A stretch of DNA of 64,000 nucleotides from GCA-2697345 sp045565015 (GCA_045565015.1 JBJLGD010000033.1:1-64000), one strand, 5' to 3'. Numbered from the stretch's first letter, positions 35,655 to 45,049 are shown. Notes: generated by a model from the sequence alone, not told the origin. Made by a program: numbers and translations.

Positions 35655-37709
35655 CTATCTTGGCTTTTTACGCCTTCTTGTTACTTTGTTCTTCCAACGT
35701 TTCCTATATTTTAGCTTGCTAGTCCCTTTTTTAATTATTGCTTTATCATCAACCTTGATAAGTTCTAGCGTTAGACTACCCGTAAATGGGTTGGTTTCTA
35801 ATATCCTTACCAGTACTCGTTTTCCAATTCCAATTTCAAATCCAGAAGACCTTCCAACTAGTAGCTGTTTTCTTGGATCATATTTAAAATACTCATTCCC
35901 TATTGATGCAACCGGAACTAAACCATCGGCTCCTGATTTATCAACCTTTACAAAAATACCAAATCGAGCAACTCCAGAGATAGTTCCCTCGATTTCTGTA
36001 TCAATAAAACTAGATAGGAAGGATGCAAGGTATCGATCTATAGTATCTCTTTCTGCTAACATCGATACCCGTTCAGATTTTGAAATACTATTACCAATCG
36101 CTTTCAATTCTTCCATCTCTACAGCGGGATTTTTACCGTCTATTATCTCCACTAATGCTCTATGTATCATCAAATCAGAATACCGTCTGATAGGAGAAGT
36201 AAAATGTGTATAACGCTTCAATGCTAATCCAAAGTGACCCGTCGGTTCAGGTCCATAATAAGCCTGTGACATAGATCTCAAAATCGAAATACTAATCAAC
36301 TCATAGTACTCAGTTTCTTTAGCTATATTTAATAAACTATTTAATTGATATGTTTTTAAAACCTGACCTTTGCTTAAAGATAACCCGCAGGATTTAGCTA
36401 TTTGCCTTAATGACTCTATTTTTTCTTTTTCAGGATCAACATGAATACGGTGAAGAAATAATCTATTTTTGTTAAATAGTTCTTCAGCCGCTACTGTGTT
36501 TGCTAGAACCATAAGCTCTTCAATTATTTTATTAGAAGTAAAACGTTCGAGGAAATCAATCGATCTAACGTTGTCATTTTCATCCAAAAAAACTTTTCGT
36601 TCGGGAAGCTCCAAATTCAAAGGTTGCCTTTTCTTTGAGGCATTTTGTAAAACCTCATAACAGTTATAGAGAGGCTTAATTACAGTTTCTAATAAAGGAC
36701 CAGTCTTTTTATTAATTTTACCTTCATACGCGTCTTGCACTTCATGATAATTTAGAGATGCTCGAGAATTAATTATACCGCGAAAGAAGCAGCGATCCAG
36801 ATGCTTTCCTTCAGAGGTTATGGTCATTTTCAATGCCAAACAAGGTCGGTCTTCTCCCTCATGTATTGAGCATAAATCTCCTGATAATTTGTCCGGTAAC
36901 ATGGGTACTACGCGGTCTGGAAAGTAAGTTGAGTTTCCCCTTTTTAATGCCTCTCTATCTAAGGCTGTACCCTTTTTTACATAATAAGAAACATCAGCAA
37001 TTGCTATCCAAATTATAAATCCACCAGCATTTTTTTTATCTTGATCAGCTTCAACATAACAAGCATCATCATGATCTTTTGCATCTTCTGGATCAATTGT
37101 AACAAATGCAATATCTCTTAAATCTTTACGGTCACCCATGTTTATTGGATTACATTCATTAGCTTCGAGTAGTACCTCGTTGCTAAACTCGTCAGCAATA
37201 TTATGTTCATTGATTGCAATTAGTGATGATATGTTATTGTCACTTAAATTACCAAGAATTGATAGTACTTTTGCTTCAGGTAATCCAAATCTGGTTTTTG
37301 GTTTTATTTGTTCTATCTCTACCAAATCTCCATCAGAAGCTCCATTTAAATTATCCTCAATTACGGACCAGCTTTTATAAGAGCTCTTTTCCAATAATTC
37401 TACCACTCCTCCAGAATTAGAAGATCTAAAACTTCCTATGGTTTTTTTTATTTTTTCTTCATTTATTTTTTGAACTAATCTAGCGTCAAATTTATCTTTG
37501 CCATCTCGGGTAAGTTCACACAAAAGCTTATCTCCGCTGGAAACTGGAATATCCCTTGGTCTCTCTATTAAAGAAATTTCAGCATCCTGAAACATACTAG
37601 TTTTCTCAATTAAATCTAAAAATATGTCTCCATCTTCATTAGGAGGCCTTGCTATACATACTCTAATAAGAGGCATGATCATTGAACTTTTGGATTTTTC
37701 TTTTCCCAA
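35655..37709 (-). CDS. rnr: Ribonuclease R, lacking the N-terminal winged-helix domain
   Basis: A 3'-5' exoribonuclease of the RNB family. The catalytic block is FVTIDPEDAKDHDDACYVE (about 197-215) with PDRVVPMLPDKLSGDLCSI and RYSDLMIHRALVE; an S1 domain (EGTISGVARFGIFVKVDKSG) and a basic tail (KYRKRWKNKVTRRRKKPR) follow. At 684 residues or less it is short for RNase R. The frame is closed by a stop just upstream and only 66 bases separate it from dapE, so the usual N-terminal RNA-binding winged helix is absent. The start is TTG 37709 or ATG 37682, with no clear ribosome site. Confidence 0.92.
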   Translation of the reverse strand: MGKEKSKSSMIMPLIRVCIARPPNEDGDIFLDLIEKTSMFQDAEISLIERPRDIPVSSGDKLLCELTRDGKDKFDARLVQKINEEKIKKTIGSFRSSNSGGVVELLEKSSYKSWSVIEDNLNGASDGDLVEIEQIKPKTRFGLPEAKVLSILGNLSDNNISSLIAINEHNIADEFSNEVLLEANECNPINMGDRKDLRDIAFVTIDPEDAKDHDDACYVEADQDKKNAGGFIIWIAIADVSYYVKKGTALDREALKRGNSTYFPDRVVPMLPDKLSGDLCSIHEGEDRPCLALKMTITSEGKHLDRCFFRGIINSRASLNYHEVQDAYEGKINKKTGPLLETVIKPLYNCYEVLQNASKKRQPLNLELPERKVFLDENDNVRSIDFLERFTSNKIIEELMVLANTVAAEELFNKNRLFLHRIHVDPEKEKIESLRQIAKSCGLSLSKGQVLKTYQLNSLLNIAKETEYYELISISILRSMSQAYYGPEPTGHFGLALKRYTHFTSPIRRYSDLMIHRALVEIIDGKNPAVEMEELKAIGNSISKSERVSMLAERDTIDRYLASFLSSFIDTEIEGTISGVARFGIFVKVDKSGADGLVPVASIGNEYFKYDPRKQLLVGRSSGFEIGIGKRVLVRILETNPFTGSLTLELIKVDDKAIIKKGTSKLKYRKRWKNKVTRRRKKPR

Positions 37710-37775
37710 ACACTTTTCTCTTTCTACAGCGGGGTTAACGATTCAAATAGTTAAGGATCTGATAATGTAGTCCTT

Positions 37776-38924
37776 TTATGAAAAATAATTAAGGAGAACT
37801 GACTTATAAATACTTTTAAGTTGATCGATGTGTTCTATTGCTACATGTTCATCTACTTTATGTAGTGTGCTACCTACTAAACCAAATTCCACGACAGGAC
37901 AATGTGATGTTATAAATCTAGCATCAGAGGTACCTCCCGATGTTGATAGCTTTGGCTGAACACCCGTTACCTCATTTATAGATTCAGAAATTAAAGTCGA
38001 GAAGTCTCCGGGTTGCGTAATGAAGCTCTCACCTGAAACCTTAAACTTTACTTTTACCTTTATATTACTTTCACTTTCTATTTCCTGGGCTTCTCTTTCT
38101 AACCACTTGATGATTGATTTGGAGCTATGTTCTTCATTAAACCTAACATTCATCATGATTCTACATTCTGAAGGGATAACATTAGTTGTATTATTGCCTG
38201 TATCAATAGAAGTTACTGCTAACGTTGAGGGATCAAAGTGTTTGGTACCAGAATCTAGCTTGAAAGTAGATACTCTTTCCACCAAACTAGCAGCATATGG
38301 AAGCGGATTCAAAGCCTTTGCTGGGTAAGCGACATGCCCCTGGACACCTTTTAATAAATATTCTGCCGAAACCGAGCCTCGCCTACCTATTTTTATCATT
38401 TCTCCCATATAATTTGGACAAGTAGGCTCCCCTACTAAACATACCGACAGGTGCTCATTATTTTTTTCCATCCAGTCCAATATTGCAATCGTACCATCAG
38501 TTGCGTCTGCTTCTTCGTCACCTGTAATCATAATGACTATGGAACCATTGAAAGTATTAGCTTCAACAAACTCCCTCACGGCACATATGAAAGCCGCTAT
38601 GGCAGTTTTCATGTCAGCGGCTCCTCGACCATAAAGGGATCCATTTTTTTCAATCCCACCAAATGGGTTAAACGTCCAAGCATTTAAATCACCAGGAGGC
38701 ACAACATCCGTATGGCCATTAAAACCAAAAGTCTTTACGTGGTTCCTTTTTCCCAGTCTGGCAAATAAATTACATATACCGCCCCTATCAACTCGAAAGC
38801 ACTCAAAGCCAAGAGATGAAAGTTCGAATTCTATAATTTCAATAGCACCGTCGTTTTTGGGTGTTACCGATTTACATTTTATTAGAGCTTTAGACAACTC
38901 AACAACATCTAAATTACTAATCAT
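37776..38924 (-). CDS. dapE: Succinyl-diaminopimelate desuccinylase
   Basis: A zinc-dependent M20-family hydrolase of 382 residues making LL-diaminopimelate for lysine and murein. Metal and catalytic motifs: FNGHTDVVPPGD (about 69-80), GRGAADMKTAI near 97, ITGDEEADATDGT (catalytic Glu) near 133, RRGSVSAEYLLKGVQGHVAYP, and SGGTSDARF near 326. It lies downstream of dapD and an unknown gene, which together form an apparent dap operon. Confidence 0.96.
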   Translation of the reverse strand: MISNLDVVELSKALIKCKSVTPKNDGAIEIIEFELSSLGFECFRVDRGGICNLFARLGKRNHVKTFGFNGHTDVVPPGDLNAWTFNPFGGIEKNGSLYGRGAADMKTAIAAFICAVREFVEANTFNGSIVIMITGDEEADATDGTIAILDWMEKNNEHLSVCLVGEPTCPNYMGEMIKIGRRGSVSAEYLLKGVQGHVAYPAKALNPLPYAASLVERVSTFKLDSGTKHFDPSTLAVTSIDTGNNTTNVIPSECRIMMNVRFNEEHSSKSIIKWLEREAQEIESESNIKVKVKFKVSGESFITQPGDFSTLISESINEVTGVQPKLSTSGGTSDARFITSHCPVVEFGLVGSTLHKVDEHVAIEHIDQLKSIYKSVLLNYFS

Positions 38925-38946
38925 TTTTTTCCTTCAATCATAAAAC

Positions 38947-39276
38947 TCAATCATAAAACGCGGTAGTTTGAGATACTATGACAGCATTTTCATCTATTGC
39001 CCTCGCTATAAGTCCTCGTTCATCCTCTGAGATATCATGACCTTCGGAAAGCCTTTCATCTAAACTACCGTAACTAGTTATGTTTAAGGGCGCCAGACCC
39101 ACTTTTTTAACAAGAGTGGTAGCTTCACGTACAGCCTCTTCCTCATCAACTCCAGAAGAATAACACATTAAGGCTGCCCCCGTGGAATCGTTAGGTAACC
39201 CATCTCCATCCTTTCGTCCTACTTCTATTAGGAGCGTATAAACAGATTGTTTAGTTTTTCTTTTTAATTTTTTCAT
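38947..39276 (-). CDS. Conserved-looking protein of unknown function in the dap cluster
   Basis: A 109-residue soluble protein sitting between dapD (12-base gap) and dapE (22-base gap), so surely co-transcribed with them. It has a basic start (MKKLKRKTKQ), a central SGVDEEEAVREATTLVKK helix and an acidic C-terminal half (DISEDERGLIARAIDENAVI). There is no signal peptide, membrane helix or cysteine cluster. I do not recognise a named family; a proline-poor alpha/beta fold is likely. A role linked to diaminopimelate synthesis is suggested only by position. Confidence 0.75.
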   Translation of the reverse strand: MKKLKRKTKQSVYTLLIEVGRKDGDGLPNDSTGAALMCYSSGVDEEEAVREATTLVKKVGLAPLNITSYGSLDERLSEGHDISEDERGLIARAIDENAVIVSQTTAFYD

Positions 39277-39288
39277 ACGACTTTTGAG

Positions 39289-40116
39289 TTAATCTCTCAA
39301 AAGTTCATTTATAGCTGTCTTTGATCGAGTGCCTTCATCAACTCTTTTTACAATGACGGCACAATATAAATTTACACCATTTTTTGAGGGCATAGATCCA
39401 GCCACAACAACTGAATAGGGAGGAATTTCTCCGTAAAAAATCTCGCCAGTTTCTCTATCTATAATTTTGGTAGATTGACCAAGAAATACACCCATACCCA
39501 ACACAGAACCTTCACGCACGATACAACCTTCAACCACTTCCGAGCGTGCACCAATAAAGCAATTATCCTCGATAATTGTTGGGCCTGCTTGCATAGGTTC
39601 TAGAACACCTCCAATCCCAACGCCCCCAGATAGATGTACATTTTTTCCAATCTGGGCACATGAGCCAACTGTAGCCCAAGTATCTACCATAGAGCCTTCA
39701 TCTACAAATGCTCCTAAATTTACAAATGAAGGCATTAGAACGACCCCAGGTGCTATATATGCGGATTTTCTTACAACGCAGTTAGGTACCGCCCTAAATC
39801 CTGCCTTATTCCAGTCGCTAGTACTCCAACCTTTAAATTTACTATCAACTTTATCCCACCATGTGCTATTTTGAGGTCCACCAGTTTGGACTTCCATGTC
39901 TTGAATTCTAAAACCTAAAAGCACTGCCTTTTTCGCCCACTGATTTACAACCCAATCTCCATTATTTTTTTTCTCAGCAACTCTTAAAACACCCGTATCA
40001 AGGGCAGCCAGAGTTTCCTCAATAGATTTTCTAATGTCTCCTGCTGTCGATGATGTGATTTGATCTCGAATTTCCCACGCAGCTTCTATTGATTTTTCAA
40101 GTTCTAAATTAGACAT
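39289..40116 (-). CDS. dapD: 2,3,4,5-tetrahydropyridine-2,6-dicarboxylate N-succinyltransferase
   Basis: DapD transfers succinyl from succinyl-CoA to tetrahydrodipicolinate in lysine/diaminopimelate synthesis. This 275-residue enzyme has the N-terminal helical domain and the left-handed beta-helix of hexapeptide repeats, with AYIAPGVVLMPSFVNLGAFV, GVGIGGVLEPMQAGPTIIED and CFIGARSEVVEGCIVREGSV. GGAG precedes the ATG. It leads a dapD-unknown-dapE group. Length equals the family norm. Confidence 0.97.
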   Translation of the reverse strand: MSNLELEKSIEAAWEIRDQITSSTAGDIRKSIEETLAALDTGVLRVAEKKNNGDWVVNQWAKKAVLLGFRIQDMEVQTGGPQNSTWWDKVDSKFKGWSTSDWNKAGFRAVPNCVVRKSAYIAPGVVLMPSFVNLGAFVDEGSMVDTWATVGSCAQIGKNVHLSGGVGIGGVLEPMQAGPTIIEDNCFIGARSEVVEGCIVREGSVLGMGVFLGQSTKIIDRETGEIFYGEIPPYSVVVAGSMPSKNGVNLYCAVIVKRVDEGTRSKTAINELLRD

Positions 40117-40182
40117 GGTAAACTCCTTTTCGTCTATAATTCTTATGGTATTCGTATAAACTGGTGTTTAGAGTGTTGCAAT

Positions 40183-41049
40183 CTACTCATCGGTTAAAAC
40201 GGAAACACATGATTTCGGTAGATCAGACAGTATAAGCTCTGGTCGTGGTTTAAATATTGGTCTTTTCCTGGTTAAAGGTGGAGGGTTAAATATTTTTCTT
40301 ACCCAATTTTCTGCATGAGTACATCCGTCGCCTATGGGTGGGGGGTATTGATCTTGACACTTATAAGCATCATCAGGACACTTTAATCTGATATGTATAT
40401 GATAATTGTGGCCCCACCAAGGACGAACTTTCCTCAACCAATTTTTATCTCCTTTTTCTTCTCTACACATTTTAACTTTTGCGCCTGGAAAAATAAAAAT
40501 TCTGGCAACTCTTTCATCTTTAGAAATCTCTCTAAGCACCTTGTGATGAGTTTCAGTCCAATTATCGTTTACTAGAGCACCTCTTGATTTTGACATCGAT
40601 AGAGGTGGGGCTGTTTCTCGTTCAGATATACTTAAAAATATATAAGGTTTTGGCTTTAACCAAATATCTACATCTAAACCTATTTGATGAGATTTATGTC
40701 CTGTTAGCATCGGACCTCCTCGAGGTTGCGAAATATCCCCTATATATAGCCCCCCCCAACCATATGATTTAGCCTTTGTACTCCAGTTTTTTACTGCTTC
40801 TATTAGATCCGGGTGACCCCAATTGCGATTCCTTGATAACCTCATAGCCTGCCAAGATTCCCCTGTTTGCGGCAATTGTATTAATCCAGCCGCACAACCT
40901 TTGGCGTATGATCCAATAGGATCAGCGGAACCATCTGAACCTTTAGTTTGTGCGCCAAATAGATTTTTAGCCAAATCAGCGCTAAGAACACTGTTTCCGG
41001 AGAGGCTTAAAGCGGAAAGAGTGAATAAAATAATTTTCAAAAATTTCAT
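40183..41049 (-). CDS. mepA: Penicillin-insensitive murein endopeptidase MepA
   Basis: This periplasmic zinc endopeptidase of 288 residues cuts D-Ala-mDAP cross-links in murein. It has a signal peptide (residues 1-23, ending VLSA), then the M74/LAS motifs GHKSHQIGLDVDIWLKP (His and Asp zinc ligands, near 117-133) and GHNYHIHIRLKCP (HxH, near 213), with paired cysteines including CQDQYPPPIGDGC. It sits between the dap genes and an MFS transporter; a 66-base gap separates it from dapD. Confidence 0.95.
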   Translation of the reverse strand: MKFLKIILFTLSALSLSGNSVLSADLAKNLFGAQTKGSDGSADPIGSYAKGCAAGLIQLPQTGESWQAMRLSRNRNWGHPDLIEAVKNWSTKAKSYGWGGLYIGDISQPRGGPMLTGHKSHQIGLDVDIWLKPKPYIFLSISERETAPPLSMSKSRGALVNDNWTETHHKVLREISKDERVARIFIFPGAKVKMCREEKGDKNWLRKVRPWWGHNYHIHIRLKCPDDAYKCQDQYPPPIGDGCTHAENWVRKIFNPPPLTRKRPIFKPRPELILSDLPKSCVSVLTDE

Positions 41050-41060
41050 AAAGAAAAATC

Positions 41061-42434
41061 CTAGCCATCTTTTTTCAAGAAAGTTAATAAAATAAATCCC
41101 ACAATAAATAAAAAGACTATCGGTAGTACACCGACCCTTTGGCTATGGGATATGTATGTAACAATTGATATCATTAATGGTGCCAAAAATGCTGTTGCCT
41201 TTCCACAGAAAGCATAAAACCCAAAAGCCTCAGGGGTAACTTTAGAACTTTCTGAATGAAGCACAACCATAGTCCGAGATGCGGACTGAACTACTCCACC
41301 TGCTCCTCCTATTAAAGCTCCACAAAAATAAAATGAAACATCAGAGACCGTAAGGGAATCAGACAAATTCATTTTAGTTACGTTAAAGCCATATACAGTT
41401 TCGGGTGTAATCATTACAATTGATAGTGTAGCGAGTATTAGACATAAAATAGCCACTTTGATTACGGCATCAGGTCCAAACCGACTATCTGCAATTCCAC
41501 CTATCCAAGAAAAAAGTGCGCCAAAAACCAAAGCCAAAATACCAAACAACCCTATGTCAGTAACCGTCCAGCCCAAGACTCCATATGCATATAATCCACC
41601 AAAGGAGTAAATTGCATTTAATGCATCTCGATAAAACATTGATGAGAGTAAAAAAGTAAATAGATTTCGATTTATCTTTTGCTTTCTAAAAGTAGCAACA
41701 ATTTTTTTTGATGCTTCATAAATTGATATCTCAGTTTTTTTTGTATTATTCGGTCTGACAAATAAAAAAAATGGTATCATAAAGAATGCAAACCATAGTG
41801 AACTTAACGGTCCTATAGCTCTAGTTCCCTCTCTTAGTTCCGCGTTTAAACTAAAAGCCGGACTTTTCCCTAATATTGTTAAGCCCTGCTTATTCTCAGC
41901 AAAAAATAAAAGTGCTAAGGCTAGGGCTATCAGTCCACCAACATAGCCTATAGCCCAGCCGTTTCCAGATATACGACCAATCTCTTCAGGTACCCCTAAC
42001 GTTGGAAGAAAAGAATTTATAAAAATAGTCGCTAACTCCATTCCTACGAGGCCAATTATAAAAAAGCCTAAAACTAAAACAATATTAAATGTTTCAGGAG
42101 TAGCTAACCAAAGTCCACCGGCACCCAGAATATATAATACTGAAAAGAACGAAATATACCTTCTATGCCCACCGGAAGAGTCAGCCATAGTGCCTAGAAT
42201 TGGTGCAAAACATGCTACAATTAAACCCGAAATAGTCAATCCAAGACCCCAAAGGCTTTGAGCTTCAGCTTTTGCAATATATTCCGGAACACCGAGGCTA
42301 ATTTCCTTATCTATAACAATTTCAGAAAAATATGGCGCAAAAATAAACGTCAGTAATAGTGTTGAATAAGGCTGAGTGGCCCAGTCAAACATTAACCAAC
42401 CGAAAAGACGTTTATTTAGTTTTTTATAGCGCAT
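41061..42434 (-). CDS. MFS transporter, UMF1/Atg22-like family
   Basis: A polytopic inner-membrane protein of about 457 residues with roughly 12 membrane helices. The UMF1 family opening GWLMFDWATQPYSTLLLTFIFAPYF is present (shown here only in part: FDWATQPY), as are GTMADSSGGHRRYI near 80 and a long central loop. Related proteins include fungal vacuolar amino-acid effluxer Atg22; bacterial substrates are unknown. I choose ATG 42434 with GGAAA upstream over a TTG at 42449. The gene lies 11 bases upstream of mepA and may be co-transcribed. Confidence 0.88.
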   Translation of the reverse strand: MRYKKLNKRLFGWLMFDWATQPYSTLLLTFIFAPYFSEIVIDKEISLGVPEYIAKAEAQSLWGLGLTISGLIVACFAPILGTMADSSGGHRRYISFFSVLYILGAGGLWLATPETFNIVLVLGFFIIGLVGMELATIFINSFLPTLGVPEEIGRISGNGWAIGYVGGLIALALALLFFAENKQGLTILGKSPAFSLNAELREGTRAIGPLSSLWFAFFMIPFFLFVRPNNTKKTEISIYEASKKIVATFRKQKINRNLFTFLLSSMFYRDALNAIYSFGGLYAYGVLGWTVTDIGLFGILALVFGALFSWIGGIADSRFGPDAVIKVAILCLILATLSIVMITPETVYGFNVTKMNLSDSLTVSDVSFYFCGALIGGAGGVVQSASRTMVVLHSESSKVTPEAFGFYAFCGKATAFLAPLMISIVTYISHSQRVGVLPIVFLFIVGFILLTFLKKDG

Positions 42435-42461
42435 GCCAGTTTTTTCCAATAATCGATTATA

Positions 42462-42992
42462 CTAATAACTTGGTGGCCATGGTCTCGATTTTTCACTATC
42501 TGTCCACTTTTTTATCCAAACTGGAAGGTTCGGCTTCACTATTTTATCATCAAGATCATGAATGACTTTTTCAGGATTAACTATACCCTCGCTACTTACT
42601 ATAGCGACTCGAATTAAAACATTTGTTGTTGGCGTTCCAGATCTTAAAATTGTTTGGGTTACATATAAAAAACGATTATCCCAACCTACAATACGCGAGT
42701 GCATTTTCAATTTATTAAATACCGATATCTTTCTTTGGTACCTAATAGACGAGCCTGCTACGGTAAAAATCCAATTATTTTTTTTTAGTATACTATGAAG
42801 ACCTACACGCCTAACCAAAGGTACTCGACCAAGATCGAAAATTGTCAAAGTTCTTCCATTGTTAAGTTCTAACCACACATCTAGATCCCACGGCCAACAC
42901 AAATGATGTGAGACATACTCCTCAAATAGCGACTGACTATTAGGCTTACCGTATAGAACAAGTTCTTTAACTATTCGGAAAAATGGGTACAT
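42462..42992 (-). CDS. Hotdog-fold acyl-CoA thioesterase-like protein
   Basis: This 176-residue protein of the 4HBT-like thioesterase group shows CWPWDLDVWLELNNGRTLTI, where the Asp/Asn pair matches the thioesterase active-site helix, then GRVPLVRRVGLHSIL and VAGSSIRYQRKI. There is no signal peptide. Such proteins hydrolyse acyl-CoA; chain specificity cannot be read from sequence. It lies 27 bases upstream of the MFS gene and is followed by a 129-base divergent spacer to yggT. Confidence 0.8.
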   Translation of the reverse strand: MYPFFRIVKELVLYGKPNSQSLFEEYVSHHLCWPWDLDVWLELNNGRTLTIFDLGRVPLVRRVGLHSILKKNNWIFTVAGSSIRYQRKISVFNKLKMHSRIVGWDNRFLYVTQTILRSGTPTTNVLIRVAIVSSEGIVNPEKVIHDLDDKIVKPNLPVWIKKWTDSEKSRPWPPSY

Positions 42993-43121
42993 ACTTACAT
43001 CATATGTATAAAGTTATTTAGTATCTAGGCTTAATTCCTAAACTTAATAAGGAGCGTAGACTTGCACAGCTCTATTTGTAACAGTAAATCTAAATTAAAG
43101 TATTTTTGGGAGCATTAAAAT

Positions 43122-43412
43122 ATGACGTCAATATATCAAATAATTATGCTAATTATCGGAGCAGTTAGGATGCTAATAATTTTACACTTTATAATGAGTT
43201 GGCTGATTAGTTTCCAAATATTGAACCTTCGTCAAAGACTCGTGGCACAGATTTGGTTTGGACTTAATCAAATACTTGAACCTATCTATAATCCTATCAG
43301 AAGATTTCTTCCCAGAATGGGAACATTAGACTTAAGCCCATTAATAGCTCTTGTGTGCCTCTACGCGATAGAAATTATCTTAAATAATAACATTGATTTT
43401 TTTATAAATTAA
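43122..43412 (+). CDS. YggT-family membrane protein
   Basis: This 96-residue protein has two hydrophobic helices (about 5-28 and 70-90) and the YggT signature between them: QIWFGLNQILEPIYNPIRRF followed by LPRMGTLDLSPLIAL. The family is widespread; members are linked to cell division/envelope integrity or osmotic stress, and the exact role is not settled. GGGAG precedes the ATG by about 9 bases. An aminotransferase gene follows after 18 bases. Confidence 0.9.
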   Translation: MTSIYQIIMLIIGAVRMLIILHFIMSWLISFQILNLRQRLVAQIWFGLNQILEPIYNPIRRFLPRMGTLDLSPLIALVCLYAIEIILNNNIDFFIN

Positions 43413-43430
43413 ACCTTTCGGAGACGTGAC

Positions 43431-44339
43431 ATGACGCTTACTGTAACGACCCACCAGGCAGAAGAAGATTTAAGAAATGAATCGATTAAAATATTCGTGA
43501 ATGGTGATGTTATTAAAAAATCAGATGCCAAAGTTAGTGTATTTGATAGTGGCTTCATGCTGGGAGATGGCGTTTGGGAAGGTCTTAGGCTCTATGATAG
43601 ACAATGGGTTTTTTTTGATGAACATATGGAAAGACTTTTTTCAGCGGCTAAAGCAATTGATCTTAACATAGACCATGATGCAGAAGGAATACTAAATGCA
43701 TTAGAAAAAACACGTTTAAGTAATAATATTGAAACTGATGCTCACGCCAGAATAATGATAACTAGAGGGGTTAAAATACGACCCTTCCAACATCCTTCAC
43801 TGAGCCAATCTGGACCCACTTTTGTAATAATTATCGAACACTCTAAACCACAAATAGCTAGACCTATAAAACTAGCGACAGTTCCTCACATTCGTGGCTT
43901 GCCAATGTCGCAAGATCCAAAGTTAAATTCACATTCTAAGTTAAATTGCGTATTAGCCTGCATTGCAGCTGAAAAAGCAGGCGCCGATGAAGCTTTGATG
44001 TTAGATATAAATGGGTTTGTGAATACAACAAACGCCTGTAATTTTTTTATAGTGAGAAACGGAGAGGTTTGGACGTCTACAGGTGATTACTGCATGAATG
44101 GGATCACTCGAGGAAAGGTTATTGAGATTTGCAAGAACAATAATATAAAGGTATTTGAAAAGAATTTTAGTCTTGTAGACACCTACAGTGCAGATGAGGC
44201 GTTTCTAACAGGTACTTTTGGTGCGCAAACTGCCGTATCTTCAGTTGATGGAAGAACGATTGGTTCAGGCGAAATGGGCCCTATAACAAAAGAAATCAGA
44301 AAATTGTATACTTCATTGATAAATGAACAGCTAAAATGA
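43431..44339 (+). CDS. Class IV PLP aminotransferase (branched-chain/D-amino acid aminotransferase-like)
   Basis: A 302-residue fold-type IV PLP enzyme. Visible are KVSVFDSGFMLGDGVWEGLR (about 34-53), FFDEHMERLFSAAKAI, the Arg-containing ITRGVKIRP near 117, HSKLNCVLACIAAEKAGADE with the PLP lysine near 167, and TNACNFFIVRNGEVW. It differs clearly from the IlvE-type enzyme at 58548. It overlaps the next gene by 4 bases (ATGA); the two correspond to the C- and N-terminal halves of plant branched-chain aminotransferase-like proteins. Substrate unknown. Confidence 0.9.
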   Translation: MTLTVTTHQAEEDLRNESIKIFVNGDVIKKSDAKVSVFDSGFMLGDGVWEGLRLYDRQWVFFDEHMERLFSAAKAIDLNIDHDAEGILNALEKTRLSNNIETDAHARIMITRGVKIRPFQHPSLSQSGPTFVIIIEHSKPQIARPIKLATVPHIRGLPMSQDPKLNSHSKLNCVLACIAAEKAGADEALMLDINGFVNTTNACNFFIVRNGEVWTSTGDYCMNGITRGKVIEICKNNNIKVFEKNFSLVDTYSADEAFLTGTFGAQTAVSSVDGRTIGSGEMGPITKEIRKLYTSLINEQLK

Positions 44340-45040
44340 AAATAGCTTCTTGGTCAGGACCTCGTAACTTGTCGACTGCGATGATGTATAGCTTTGCGTC
44401 TCGATCTGATACTGCTATTTTGGACGAGCCTTTTTACGCCGCATACCTACAAAAGACTAAGCTTGATCACCCTATGAGAGATCAAATCTTAGACTCTCAA
44501 CCCAAAAGCTTTCAAGAAGTAATTAAAAGCTTTGATGAGCCTATCACTCAAAAAAAAGAACATCTATATATCAAACTAATTTGTAATCACATTTTGGACG
44601 GGGTTTCACTAAAATGGGCAAAGAGTTATAAAAATATTTTTCTAGTCAGACATCCAGCACGTGTGATTAGCAGCTATAATAAAAAGCGTGAAAATCCTAT
44701 CCTCAATGACATCGGCTTCATTCAACAGCTCCAGATATATGAAGAGTTGGGAGGCTTTATTATTGAAAGTAGTGATATTTTAAAGTACCCAGAAAAAGCT
44801 TTAAAAAAGATTTGTAGTTACCTAGAACTGAAATTTGACCCCTCTATGCTGTCATGGCCTAAAGGAGGGCACGCAAATGAGGGGGTTTGGGGGAAGCACT
44901 GGTATAATACTGCTCACTTAAGTACTAATTTTGAGTCGTCCGAAGCCGCCATACAATCTCTACCTGAGCATTTAAGAAAGGTCTATGAGACTGCAATGCC
45001 TTTTTATGAACGACTAATCAGAAATAAAATTATAATTTAA
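44336..45040 (+). CDS. P-loop sulfotransferase-like protein paired with the class IV aminotransferase
   Basis: A 234-residue protein starting MKIASWSGPRNLSTAMMYSF, a sulfotransferase-type phosphosulfate-binding loop, followed by AILDEPFYAAYL and a second binding motif NIFLVRHPARVISSYNK near 102-118. The pattern closely resembles the N-terminal half of plant branched-chain-aminotransferase-like proteins (HAWSGPRSLSTTLMYSFAQR opening, as I recall it). Whether it transfers sulfate or another group is unknown. Translationally coupled to the aminotransferase. The convergent argG ends 9 bases downstream. Confidence 0.85.
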   Translation: MKIASWSGPRNLSTAMMYSFASRSDTAILDEPFYAAYLQKTKLDHPMRDQILDSQPKSFQEVIKSFDEPITQKKEHLYIKLICNHILDGVSLKWAKSYKNIFLVRHPARVISSYNKKRENPILNDIGFIQQLQIYEELGGFIIESSDILKYPEKALKKICSYLELKFDPSMLSWPKGGHANEGVWGKHWYNTAHLSTNFESSEAAIQSLPEHLRKVYETAMPFYERLIRNKIII

Positions 45041-45049
45041 TAACTTTCA

